A DNA stretch of 64,000 nucleotides from Alnus glutinosa. Taxonomy: Eukaryota; Streptophyta; Magnoliopsida; Fagales; Betulaceae. This document shows, one piece after another, positions 48,701 through 58,303 of this stretch. The stretch covers positions 25,411,128 to 25,475,127 of the forward strand of contig NC_084897.1 in assembly GCF_958979055.1 (NCBI RefSeq). Reading direction: 5' to 3'. Made by a program: the position numbers and the translations under genes. Position 1 is the stretch's first letter, and every line of letters starts with the position of its first letter. A model generated the notes under the pieces. The model was not told where the DNA came from. It ran no database searches and saw only the letters and a list, made by a program, of their open reading frames with translations.

Positions 48701-51700
48701 TATACATCAATATTCAAGAACCATATGTGCTGATGCAACACTTATTACAGTTGGCCATCTTTGCAAGCATCACCTGTTGGTTCAGTCGAGTTGATCCAGC
48801 CATTAAAAGATTCATATTTTTCTCTAGGTTGTAGAATTTTAATTCATACCCAAAACTTCTACGATTTATCCTCTCCCCTTGTCTTTTTCACATTTAGAAC
48901 TTTGAGGTCATTGCAAAGGTACTTGAAAAAATATCATATCAGTCCCATCACTCGATTCCAACTTTATCTTGCTCCTGATTCTTCTTAACCCCAGTTCAGC
49001 TATGCTTGGTATGTGATCCAAATTACATGAACAGTGACAACATATAAAGCAGGGGAAAGAGAGCAAGAGTGTTAAATTACCACTTATCATAAAAATTAAA
49101 CCTGATAGGAAACGATGAATTTAATAATTTAACAAATGTTTTAACATTCCTCTTCACATGTGGACTTAGACTCTCCCTCGATAAGTAAGGCCTAACACGT
49201 GAAGCATTTAATTGAAATGAGAGCTAATTTATAAAGTTATGGCTCAAATTCATGACCCCCTCCTTTAATACCATGTTAAATCATTAGTTATTCCAAGAAT
49301 ATAAGTTAATAGGTAATGATAAATTTTATCACTTAATTAATGTTTTAACAAGAGTGGGGTGGCAAGGGTGACTTGGAATATCAATCATTGAAGAGCTTGA
49401 AAGAAAGGAAACCCAAAATGCTAACTGTGGAGGAACAAGAGGATAATTTACTTGTTAAGACAACATTCGACATTTTGCATTTCCTCTTAAGAGAGAATCT
49501 ATCAACTTGTTTATGGTTGCTTGTGTCGTAAACTTTACAGATCCTAAATTTTACTGGCATCTGGTGCTCATACAGTAGTTATCTCTTCAAACTATGAGTT
49601 GAATGGCATATGTTTACAAGGACATGGCACAGATTTTGCCATTCATATAACAGAGCATCAATTTTATTTGATAAAACCTTGAGTTGTTTGGTTATTTTTC
49701 CTTACCCATCGTGCAGCTGAAGAAAGAGCTAAAGGAGCAGACTCTGCAACTAGACCTTGCTCAATCTCAGGTTAAGGATCTCCTACGACTGGTTGGTGAT
49801 GATAGACCTGCAATAACACTGGTATGTCTAGTATATACTCAAGCATCCTTTCACCTTGGTCTACCTTCTTGATCCTCTGTTCCTCTCCATCTTTCTCCAG
49901 GCAGATCAAGATCATCATTACCCCAAATTGCGAGTACGAACTTCATGGGACTCTGAAAATCAAATATCTGAGACACCTGCTTCGGCAGATTCTCACTGCC
50001 TTGATGTTGGTGTCAGATCTTTTGATGCATCTGAATATTCAGATGGACACAGTAGGACTAGTTCTGATGAGAACTTATTCCACCTTCCTGACTTAAAAGA
50101 GAATTTTTTGCAAACCCATACCTCCCCACGCTTGTCAGTTACTATTCCTAATTTTGTTGGAATCGATCAGTATCAAGGGGCGACTGAAGAACAGACTGAT
50201 GAAAAATCAGAGGATCTTTGCAAGGAAGTTCGATGCATAGAGATGGAAGAGCCAATCACAAACAGATACAGAGAGTCAAATATGTCAGATTCTAGCCCAA
50301 ACGGATACATAAACACAAATATGTTAGATTCAAGCCCGAAGAGATACTTAAAATCAAATATGTTTGATTCAAGCCTGAACAAATACGTAAACTCAAATAC
50401 ATTGTCTCCTGTAGCAAACACAGCTACCTCAGGAGTGACAGTGGTTGAGAATGGAGATAAAGCAACTCAAGAGTTGGGGTCACCCCTGTTGAAGGAAGAT
50501 AAAGAGTTAAGTAGCTTTCTTCCAAATTTTGTTGTTCCATCCCCCGAAAAGCCTTCTCCATGGTCAGTGGAAAAAGATATGCCTACCTTTAGATGCTTGA
50601 GATTAACTCGAAGTAGTAGTTGTAAAGAAAGTCTTATGACTAGTTTGTCTTCGCCTTGGTTTGATGAGGTAGAAAAGCACGTGAGCACACCACCAATTGG
50701 GTTTGAGAAAGAATTCATTGGAAGACCTGAGGGTCTTCAGATGAAGCTTTCTACCTTGAAGTATGAAGCCATTGGTGACAGGTTATCAAGAAGTAATTCT
50801 CAGACTTCGGCAGGGAGTGCTTCTGTGAACGAGCTTGAAGTGCAGGATGCCAAAAGTCCAAGTGATGAGAACAGTACCAGCAGATGCACGTCGACTGCAG
50901 GAGCAAATGAAATGTCCGATCTTCAGTGTGAGAATCAACATGCTGACCATGTGGTGAGTGTTTATACAATATCAATTCAACATGGACCATGCCAGTATTT
51001 TCTTAATAGGAAACTCCAGGAAGATTGATTTCTTTTGAGAATCTGGCTATTGTCATTTGTTTAACGTGGATTTTCATGCCTGTTAGGTACTGGAGATAGA
51101 ACCAAAGCCCATAGCTTCCAAAAAGAACGTAAAAGATGTTGGCTTGGACCCTATGCAAGATGATACAACAAGTCCTTCAAATTGGCCTTCAGAATTCAAG
51201 AGGCACCAAAGGGAGATTATCGAACTTTGGCATGCTTGCAACATCTCATTGGTTCACAGGACCTACTTCTTCCTGCTATTTAAAGGTGATCCAACAGATT
51301 CTATTTACATGGAAGTAGAGCTCAGGCGGCTCTCCTTCCTCAAGGACATTTTTTCTCGAGGTTCTCAAACTGTGGAAGATGGTCATACTCTGACACCCAC
51401 TTCTAGGTAACGTTAATTACATATTGTATACAAGGTTTCAGGTTTGTTAAAATTCATTTTACTTTGTTTCTGCCATTAGGAGAATCTAAATATGTTTCTT
51501 TTGTTAACAGCTTGAAGGCTCTACAACGCGAGAGGCAGATGCTGAGTAAGCAAATACAGAAGAGGCTCTCTAAACAAGATAGACAGAACCTCTTCCTTAA
51601 GTGGGGTATTGGTTTAAATGCACAGCATAGGAGGCTGCAATTGGTGCACCGCTTGTGGAGTGACACAAAAGATATGAACCACATCGCAGAGAGTGCCAGC

Positions 51701-51832
51701 GTTGTTGCAAAGCTTGTTGGTTCTGTTGAGCCAGGGCAGGCTTTCAAGGAGATGTTTGGGCTCAACTTTACACCCCGGCGATCGAGCCGGAAATCTCATA
51801 GTTGGAAACCCAATGTCAAGCATCTCCTGTAA
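45755..51832 (+). CDS. KIN7E/KIN7F-like: Kinesin-7 family motor protein (KIN-7E/7F type)
   Basis: Thirteen exons join in frame to 997 residues: 45755-45965, 46423-46512, 46619-46719, 46818-46931, 47007-47088, 47175-47242, 47332-47397, 47530-47654, 48249-48585, 49717-49821, 49901-50953, 51087-51406 and 51511-51832. The N-terminal motor domain has the P-loop GQTSSGKT (107-114), switch I NEASSRSH (210-217) and switch II DLAGSE (248-253), then [17 protein letters not shown] coiled-coil neck follows ([25 protein letters not shown]). The long tail ends in a conserved C-terminal domain ([16 protein letters not shown] ... [11 protein letters not shown] ... [10 protein letters not shown]) found in NACK-related plant kinesins. 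An in-frame TGA at 45749-45751 supports this start. Relatives are microtubule plus-end motors linked to cell division. The tail has a 13-residue repeat (556-602), and intron 9 holds a TRIM. Confidence 0.93.
49070..49350 (-). mobile_element. TRIM retrotransposon in kinesin intron 9
   Basis: Two 77-bp LTRs (49070-49146 and 49274-49350) both begin TGTTAAAT and end TTTTAACA. Read on the minus strand, the LTR is followed by TGGTATTAAAGG, close to the tRNA-Met primer site TGGTATCAGAGC. A purine tract (CACATGTGAAGAGGAA) precedes the other LTR. AGAG flanks both sides. The interior is non-coding. It lies antisense to the gene, between exon 9 and exon 10. Confidence 0.75.
50267..50409 (+). repeat. 39-bp in-frame tandem repeat in the kinesin tail
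   Basis: Units start at 50267, 50306, 50345 and 50384. The encoded 13-mers are [26 protein letters not shown] and [13 protein letters not shown], then a partial YVNSNTLSP. The consensus is Y-x-x-S/T-N-M-x-D-S-S-P/L. Confidence 0.9.
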
Positions 51833-52670
51833 GCTTGTTTCTGGAGCCCTATACAGAAAATTCGTGTGGATATGGAGTGATTCTGACGGCTCCATTTTAT
51901 ATATAGTTGATCATGAGAGCTAGTTATAACAAATCTTCACCTTTAATGTTTTCTGATTCTGTCTGCAGTTGAATGTAAGAAAGCTTGTAAATTTGCTTAG
52001 ATTAGAAATATGTATAACGGTACTGCTTATGCTTTCCTCGTTTATTGTAAAGTAGCCTCTCCCATTTCTAATATCAAGCTGGAAACATATGGGAGAGTGT
52101 TTTATATGGTTTCTTACCTATAATATTATTATTATTATTTTTAAAAAAATGATCTTATAATTTCTTCATTTAATATTTCTCATGTTGGTCATGCTTTTCC
52201 TAAAATTCATCAAGACAATTTGCATGGACAAAAGTTTTTTCTTGAAACTTGGTAGGCCGAATTCTTCCAATTCAGTCGATTAAGCTGATAGGCTAAATTA
52301 CTAACTGAATAATTAAATTTATCATTTTTTTTTAAAATAAATGATGATTTAAAATGCCACAATATTATTTTACGGGAAGAAGGTGAAATGTTACAAATCA
52401 TTTCCGGTTTCGGCCTAGATATCATATAACTCTTAATTTGCATCTTCAAAACCACTGCCCCAACATCACCCTGCCCCAAAAACACATTAAAAAAAAAAAA
52501 AAAAAAAAAAGCTTTATAAATTTGGGAACTTTTACATTAACAATTAAGGGAGACCCTTCTCGTCCTGCTTAATTTCTAAGTGAAAAAAAATAGACCAATT
52601 GCTCTCTATCTGACATAAACATACCCTATTTTTCGCGCCATCTCTAAATACGATTGAGTCTTATTCTAAG
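51833..52670. other. Kinesin 3' UTR and intergenic
   Basis: The first about 300 bp probably include the kinesin 3' UTR. The rest is AT-rich with a poly-A tract at about 52490-52510. No gene is seen. Confidence 0.45.
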
Positions 52671-52785
52671 ATAATGGCAGTCTCATCTCTTTCACGAACA
52701 GCTATAGCCATGAGCCAGCCATCATCCGGGCAGCTCCGTCTCGAACAGTCATCTTATTGCAATAGCCAAGCCAATATATATATAG

Positions 52786-53130
52786 GGCAGCAAAATATAT
52801 GTCGTTGTTTGGGCGCTCACGGGCCTCATATGTCTGGTTATTGGCGGCGAGCTAATCTGGGGCGCTGTAATGGAGATTAGACGTCCTGGCCACCCACATC
52901 GCAACGTAGCGTACGTTTGCGTGAGAATGGTCTTCGGCATCATCACTTGCTGTATTTTTCTCATCCCTGCCATTGCAGTTTGCGTTGAGGTGCTTCTGAA
53001 TTGGTGGAAGACTTCACCTCGGTTACCTCTGCTCTTTGGGACACAGAAGATCACACCTTTACCCACTTCAACAGCCGCCGACGGTACTGCTCCGTCTACC
53101 TCAAACTCAACAATCATTATCGTCAACTGA
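52786..53130 (+). pseudogene. Small two-membrane-segment protein, start missing (broken or spliced)
   Basis: An open frame from 52786 to the TGA at 53128-53130 encodes 114 residues. Its first hydrophobic segment is at about 4-27 (IYVVVWALTGLICLVIGGEL...), a basic loop (MEIRRPGHPHRN) follows, and a second segment lies at about 44-66 (MVFGIITCCIFLIPAIAVCV). It ends with a Pro/Thr-rich tail (PLPTSTAADGTAPSTS). The frame has no ATG before the first segment and is closed upstream by TAG at 52783-52785. ATGs at 52674 and 52710 lie in another frame. Either the TATATAG at 52779-52785 is a splice acceptor with an exon I did not find, or a frameshift has broken the gene. The layout (segment, basic loop, segment, VE-x-L/W, PLP tail) resembles the gene at 55733, so the two may be paralogues. 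The function is unknown. Confidence 0.4.
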
Positions 53131-53404
53131 AACGATCGACCGTAAACTGTGGAGATTTAGGGTTAAAATTATTATTTATCATAGAAGTTTGTAAATTTCT
53201 CTCCAGGGATCGTTGTCAATGGCATAATATATATATATATACCGTTAATAAAAACATGTTAGACTGTGGATAATTCAAGGCTTTAGGTTTTCCGAACAGC
53301 CAAACTTGTTGGCTAATTCAAATGGGTTGTATCTTTTGGATCTAATGGGCTTGGTTTGGCCATAAACTTCACTGACTATTGGGAGGAGCAGGTTACCAAA
53401 TTTA

Positions 53405-53818
53405 GGGTGCGTTTGAGCTTGCGATTTTGAAAATAATAAGTGTAATTTTAAACAAAATCGTAGAACATAAATCGTTTGGAAATTGTATTTTTAAAAATTG
53501 CGATTTGAAAACGCAAGTAAGATAATGCTTTTTTGAAAACGCAAAATTTTAAAGGCTAATTTGCGATTTTATTAAACGCTTAACTGCGTTTTTAAAAATC
53601 ATTTTTTTCAAAGGGATTTGATTCTTACACTACACTATCACAACAACTGCACAACAACCCCTCACATGAGGGTGAACTCCAGTGTGTGGGGCCCATCCTC
53701 ATGTGAGAGGTTATTGTGCAGTTGTATTGGTGTTGTAAATCTAATATTTTTCTTTTTCAAATCACACATTTTAAAATCGTACTTTTTGAAATTGTAAACC
53801 CAAACGGACCCTTAAACT
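53405..53818. mobile_element. Nested MITEs
   Basis: The outer element starts GGTGCGTTTGAGCTTGCGATTTT and ends with the reverse complement of AAGGGTCCGTTTGGGTTTACA. It belongs to the family at 14164-14470. Inside it, at 53609-53740, sits a second element (GGGATTTGATTCTTACACTAC ... GTATTGGTGTTGTAAATCTAAT) of the family at 42558-42692, with a central palindrome around CATGAGGGTG. Confidence 0.6.
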
Positions 53819-55490
53819 GGAAGATTGAGAATAAGCAATTAGGATCCTTTGCAATTTGTTGGAGTAGCTGGCCTTTGCAATCCTTTTCTTCGTGGATTGT
53901 TTGAATTGCAATGCAATCTGGGCACTCTAAGTGCTCTAAGTGCACGATTGCACGCAATTCAAGTAATCTCTAGAGAAAGGAAACTGCTGGATCTACCTAT
54001 TTTAGAAAGTTCGAAGTGTAGGGGCAATCTTCTCGATCAAGACAGATGGGTTCTGTAGCTTCACTCTTTTCGGGGTTGCACGAATTGCATGCAATTCAGC
54101 TTTATAAGAGCACTTTTAATTAGTAATCTTATCAAATTTTACTATTCAAAATAATTAAAAATTACTTTTCTCTATTTTGACCGTTCACTTTTTTAAAGCA
54201 CCTTTTTATATGATCGGATAGGATAGGAAGCCTTTTAAGCTAAATAGGTTTCTAAACTCACTTATATATATATATATATTGAGACACATTTTCGGAATCT
54301 TTTTCTTTTCAAAAAGGAACCAAATTAAAGAGAATCAATTATTTTCTCCTAAGAAAAGATAATTGTGGTTACTGGTTACGTACCTAACGAAGAACAAAGA
54401 AAAAAGAGATTGAGGTTAGTTCATATGTAGAGATTGCTCCCCGATAGCTTGCAGATTTTGGCCCACATCACTTCAATGGGCATTGTCACTTTTGTTCAAA
54501 TCCAACAGTTCCACGTGATCCATATTAATATTGGAGAAATTTCATCATGTACACTAATCTCCCTTAGGAACAATACAATCTCCAACCGGTCATTTAACTC
54601 AAATTTATGGAGATCATTTATTTAATGGTCTAGGTTATATTTTATAAATTTAATTTTTAAATAATGTGCCATCATATACATTATTAAATGCATTAAAATA
54701 AAATAGATCCTCTTCATATATAAGTGAAATATAGAAGATCCTATTTTGCAAATATAAATGGATTTTTTTTTTTTTTTTTTCTAAAAAAAAATAAATTCCC
54801 TTGGAGAGTTCTTTAAATGAGAGGCCATAATATAACAAATTAAGACGTACATCAATCTAAAAGCTTAAGCTATTAGGTGTTCAATTAGGTTATATTAATC
54901 ACTCATTTTTATGATATATATTTTTTGAACGTGGGACTTAACTGTTTTTCACACACATACATGTATACCTAACACGATCAATTTATATATATAAAAAAAA
55001 TTAAAAAAAAAAAAAATCATTAAACCTAAGCCCTAATGCATTTGATTTTGGTCTCAACTTCATCTGGCGCAGTGAAATTAACTCATTCTTTAATAGGCAA
55101 GAAGCCTCTGCATGAGTAATTAATTACTATCTATTGGCCAGCTGGTCTAAGGCTGGATATTTATTTTTCTTTTTGAGGGTGGAGACTGGAGGCAAGAGTT
55201 TTCCGTGCTCATTACTCATTAGTGAATTTCTTTTTTATTTTTCAATTTTTGAGTTTGGCTTCTCTTGGTAAAAAATTCACTGGAACTCAACTCATGTAAA
55301 AATAAAAAATAACAGGAATTTTCTCTCAATCTTGCAATTTTTTACCGTTTATTTTTGCAAAGGAGAGATCTCAAGTGATTTTTTTATCATTTGAAGCAAG
55401 CTAAACTGTTAATTATTCTGGTTAGTTTTAAATTAATATTTGAATAAAACTTATAAACTGAATCGATTTTATAAAATTATAGAATATGTT
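53819..55490. other. Intergenic with no recognisable gene
   Basis: AT-rich DNA with a poly-T/poly-A hairpin at about 54765-54792 and a TA run at about 54263-54280. No coding region is supported. Confidence 0.4.
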
Positions 55491-55619
55491 TATAAATGAT
55501 TTTGATTTTTGTTTTTGGGTTTTCCAACTATTTTGCCAGTAAGAACTACACTGGCCATCCAGTATTTCAAAACCGAGATCTATGGCTTTCCATTTCCATG
55601 CGACTTTACAAAATCTTCT

Positions 55620-55663
<44 letters not shown>

Positions 55664-55732
55664 GACATTAATCAATCGTCTCTCACTCTTAACCCTGAAA
55701 AAGAAAGAGAAGCCTCTCTCTCTGTGATCTCC

Positions 55733-56017
55733 ATGGACAACAAGAGTGAAGAAAAGCCTTTATGGTTTCGAGCTTTGGTATCTCTCTCATGCACAGTCGT
55801 ATGCAGTATAGGGATATACGCAGCCTACGCGGACATAATGCATAGAAAGCGAGGGACAAAGCAAAACTGGAGCTTCGTCTATTGCGTTGGAATTGCCTTT
55901 CTCATCATCATTTGCGTCTTGGGGTTTCTGGCTGTTGTGGTAGAATGGTTAAAGCTCATTACTAAAGCGTCCACAAATAACAAGGTTGCACCCCTGCCAT
56001 TGCCAACCTTGCCTTAA
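55733..56017 (+). CDS. Small membrane protein with two predicted transmembrane segments
   Basis: A 94-residue protein starts at the first ATG after a CT-rich leader. The frame is open further upstream to 55496, but that part includes the TA microsatellite (poly Ile-Tyr) and is unlikely to be coding. Segment 1 is residues 13-32 (RALVSLSCTVVCSIGIYAAY). A basic loop (HRKRGTKQ, 37-44) follows, and segment 2 is residues 48-71. The tail ends KVAPLPLPTLP. There is no signal-peptide cleavage pattern and no family I recognise. The loop charge suggests both ends face the same side. Its only visible relative is the broken frame at 52786-53130. I infer a real single-exon gene from the leader, the start context (CCATGG) and the even hydrophobic layout. 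No function is assigned. Confidence 0.6.
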   Translation: MDNKSEEKPLWFRALVSLSCTVVCSIGIYAAYADIMHRKRGTKQNWSFVYCVGIAFLIIICVLGFLAVVVEWLKLITKASTNNKVAPLPLPTLP

Positions 56018-57840
56018 TTCCTAAGAATCTAAGATCATCAATTGCAGGTCTAGCTACTCAAATCATGATAACCCCATCTTTTTTTTTTTTTTTTTTTTCT
56101 TTTTTCACGAACTATAAGCAATTCTTTTTTTTTTTTTTTTGTACTATTATAAGGCTCATTCGCTCGGCTTTGGCAGAAAATTTATCTTTTTGATTATTTG
56201 TTTGTAATTTTTTTTTTAGTCTTCGTTTATAAGAAAAAAAAAAAAAAAAAAACTTTTCCCGGTGGCCAAAAAGCACTGAGAAATCTGGATAAATCATCGA
56301 AAAAAGATTTTTGGTTTTTTTAAAATTTTTAAAAAATTGGCGTATACAAACGACGTTAAACGATGTGTCGTATTAGGTATACGCCGGCGTAAACACAAAA
56401 CGGCAATAGAATTTTGAACATTCTCGACGTTTTTTAGCGAAATTTTAATTTGGGCTTGTAATATATAGCTGCGCTTACCTTACCGGCTTTAATTACCAAC
56501 TTATTGCATTCATCCATATTAGCCAGGAAAATAAAAGAATCGAAGAAAAATCAATGAAAGGAGAATGTGTTAGAAGTTGGGGAAATAAATTTACTCCTGC
56601 ATTGAACTGTAATACATCACAACTAATAACCGGCATGTTCTGCCATCAATGATACTGCATGACCCCATTAAGATGCAATTAGATGTAAAATTCGGATGGG
56701 AATCTCTTACAATTGAACCGACCGAATTACGTTTAATTTTGACAGTTCTACCGAGCAGTCTCCCTTTTTGTGGGGTTATCTAAATCACTCTAAGTACTGA
56801 ACAGTCTCTCTCTATATCTGAATCACTCCAAGTCTCTACACGTTTACGGGAATAGTGACTCGACAATTAGTTAGTTTGCGTACAACAATGCCTTAAGCAA
56901 CAACACATTAATGGAAACAAGAATTAAGACACTCAATGACAGCTTTCATTGGGTAACGCATGCAAGCTCATCCTCTGTTCTGGTGATTATGCCAAGGCCA
57001 GGGTACCTCACCTGGGTAGGGTTATGAATAAACAAGCACTGACAGTACATTATAATGGCAGGCTGGTAATAAGAAACAATGAGGAAGAATTTGACATGTT
57101 ATTATAGCCATAGTATGCATGTCGTATGTCCCAATCATTGTTCTTGCGCAAAGGGGGGACACTTTTTTAGTTTGCCAAGTGAATGGACATCTAAAGTAGT
57201 GAGTTAGAGAGCTCAATAGTGCAAGTACATCTCCCTCTTAACAAAAACTTATTCAAATGTGTCACAAGTCACAATTTACCGCCTAATGGCACCCAAATAT
57301 GGGCCATCCTATGCATCATTCAAAGGGTTTGAGACCTTTATTTTTTTTTTTAGTTAGTTTTGGCCCACCAAGTTGATCTTGATTAACCTCCTCCACATAG
57401 TGGGTTTGCTTTTTCAAATGAACACCCCCGGATTTTAGCTCGTGTCCCTTTCCCTTCGACAGGCCAGGATTTCATCAAGATTAAAAGAATGTTTAATGAC
57501 TTCTTACCTTTTCCCCTCTTTACCTCCCCACCTTTTCAAATGACATTTTGACCAATCATCTCAAAAACAAAACAAGAAAAGCTAAAAAAGGAAGAAGATC
57601 TTCAACAGAGACTTGTAGTCAGAATAATCCGACGAAAGAACAAAGGTGGAAAAGAAAAAATTGTCAAAGAATAAGAAAAAGTAGAGGATTGCTACCTAAC
57701 CTTCCCTTCCCTTCCCTTCCCTTCCCCCTCCTCTCAATTCAATCAATAATTTATATACGTTTCAATTTTAAGGAGTCCAATTTCAACTAGAATCGAACCG
57801 AACCGAATTTACTGTGTTCACCAATTAGGTTTAAGAGGAA
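56018..57840. other. Intergenic between the small membrane protein and the LRR kinase
   Basis: Poly-T and poly-A tracts occur at about 56080-56100, 56126-56140 and 56233-56251. A CTTCC repeat (CCTTCCCTTCC...) lies at about 57701-57727. No gene was recognised. Confidence 0.45.
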
Positions 57841-57842
57841 GG

Positions 57843-57845
<3 letters not shown>

Positions 57846-57877
<32 letters not shown>
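57846..57877. repeat. Poly-A tract, 32 bases
   Basis: A run of 32 A upstream of the LRR kinase leader. Confidence 0.9.
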
Positions 57878-57878
<1 letters not shown>

Positions 57879-58303
57879 AGAAAAAGGCTAATCAAGAACA
57901 GAGCAAAGATAAAAACATCACACACAAGCCTCAATGATTCAACCCATCTCATGTCATATGAGGTTAAAAAGTGACCGGCCCAGGGCCCACCCCATATGCC
58001 GCTTTCGAAAAGTACTTCTTCAAAGGGTTTTGGGCAGAGAGATTTGTTTAGTATCTCAATATCTCTGTGGCTGTTTGTGGGTCTCTGAACACCTAACGTA
58101 AACGCTCGGCTAGCGCAACGTATGGCGACCCCTCTGCCCTCCTCCTCCACCTCCTCAAACAGCTCACCCTGGCCATCTCTGATAAAACACGCTCCTTGTG
58201 CGCACTCCCTTAATCTCCACCCCCACCCCCACCCCCACCAATCGCTTTGTTGATTTTTCATCCATTGCTCTTTTGCTTAAGCGCTTACACTTCTTGTTGT
58301 TCT

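Noticed and set aside
50173..50421. 82-codon minus-strand frame in the kinesin tail exon
   Set aside because: It is the antisense shadow of the 39-bp tandem repeat.
55496..55732. N-terminal extension of the small membrane protein
   Set aside because: It reads through a TA microsatellite (poly Ile-Tyr) and low-complexity sequence. The ATG at 55733 has a better context and leader.
57818..58261. 147-codon minus-strand frame upstream of the LRR kinase
   Set aside because: It is antisense to the kinase leader and includes the CCCCCA repeat (WGWGWG) and the poly-A tract (poly-Phe).
58247..58303. Upstream ATG of the LRR kinase
   Set aside because: It adds a second hydrophobic stretch before a good signal peptide. 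The ATG at 58304 matches the family start.
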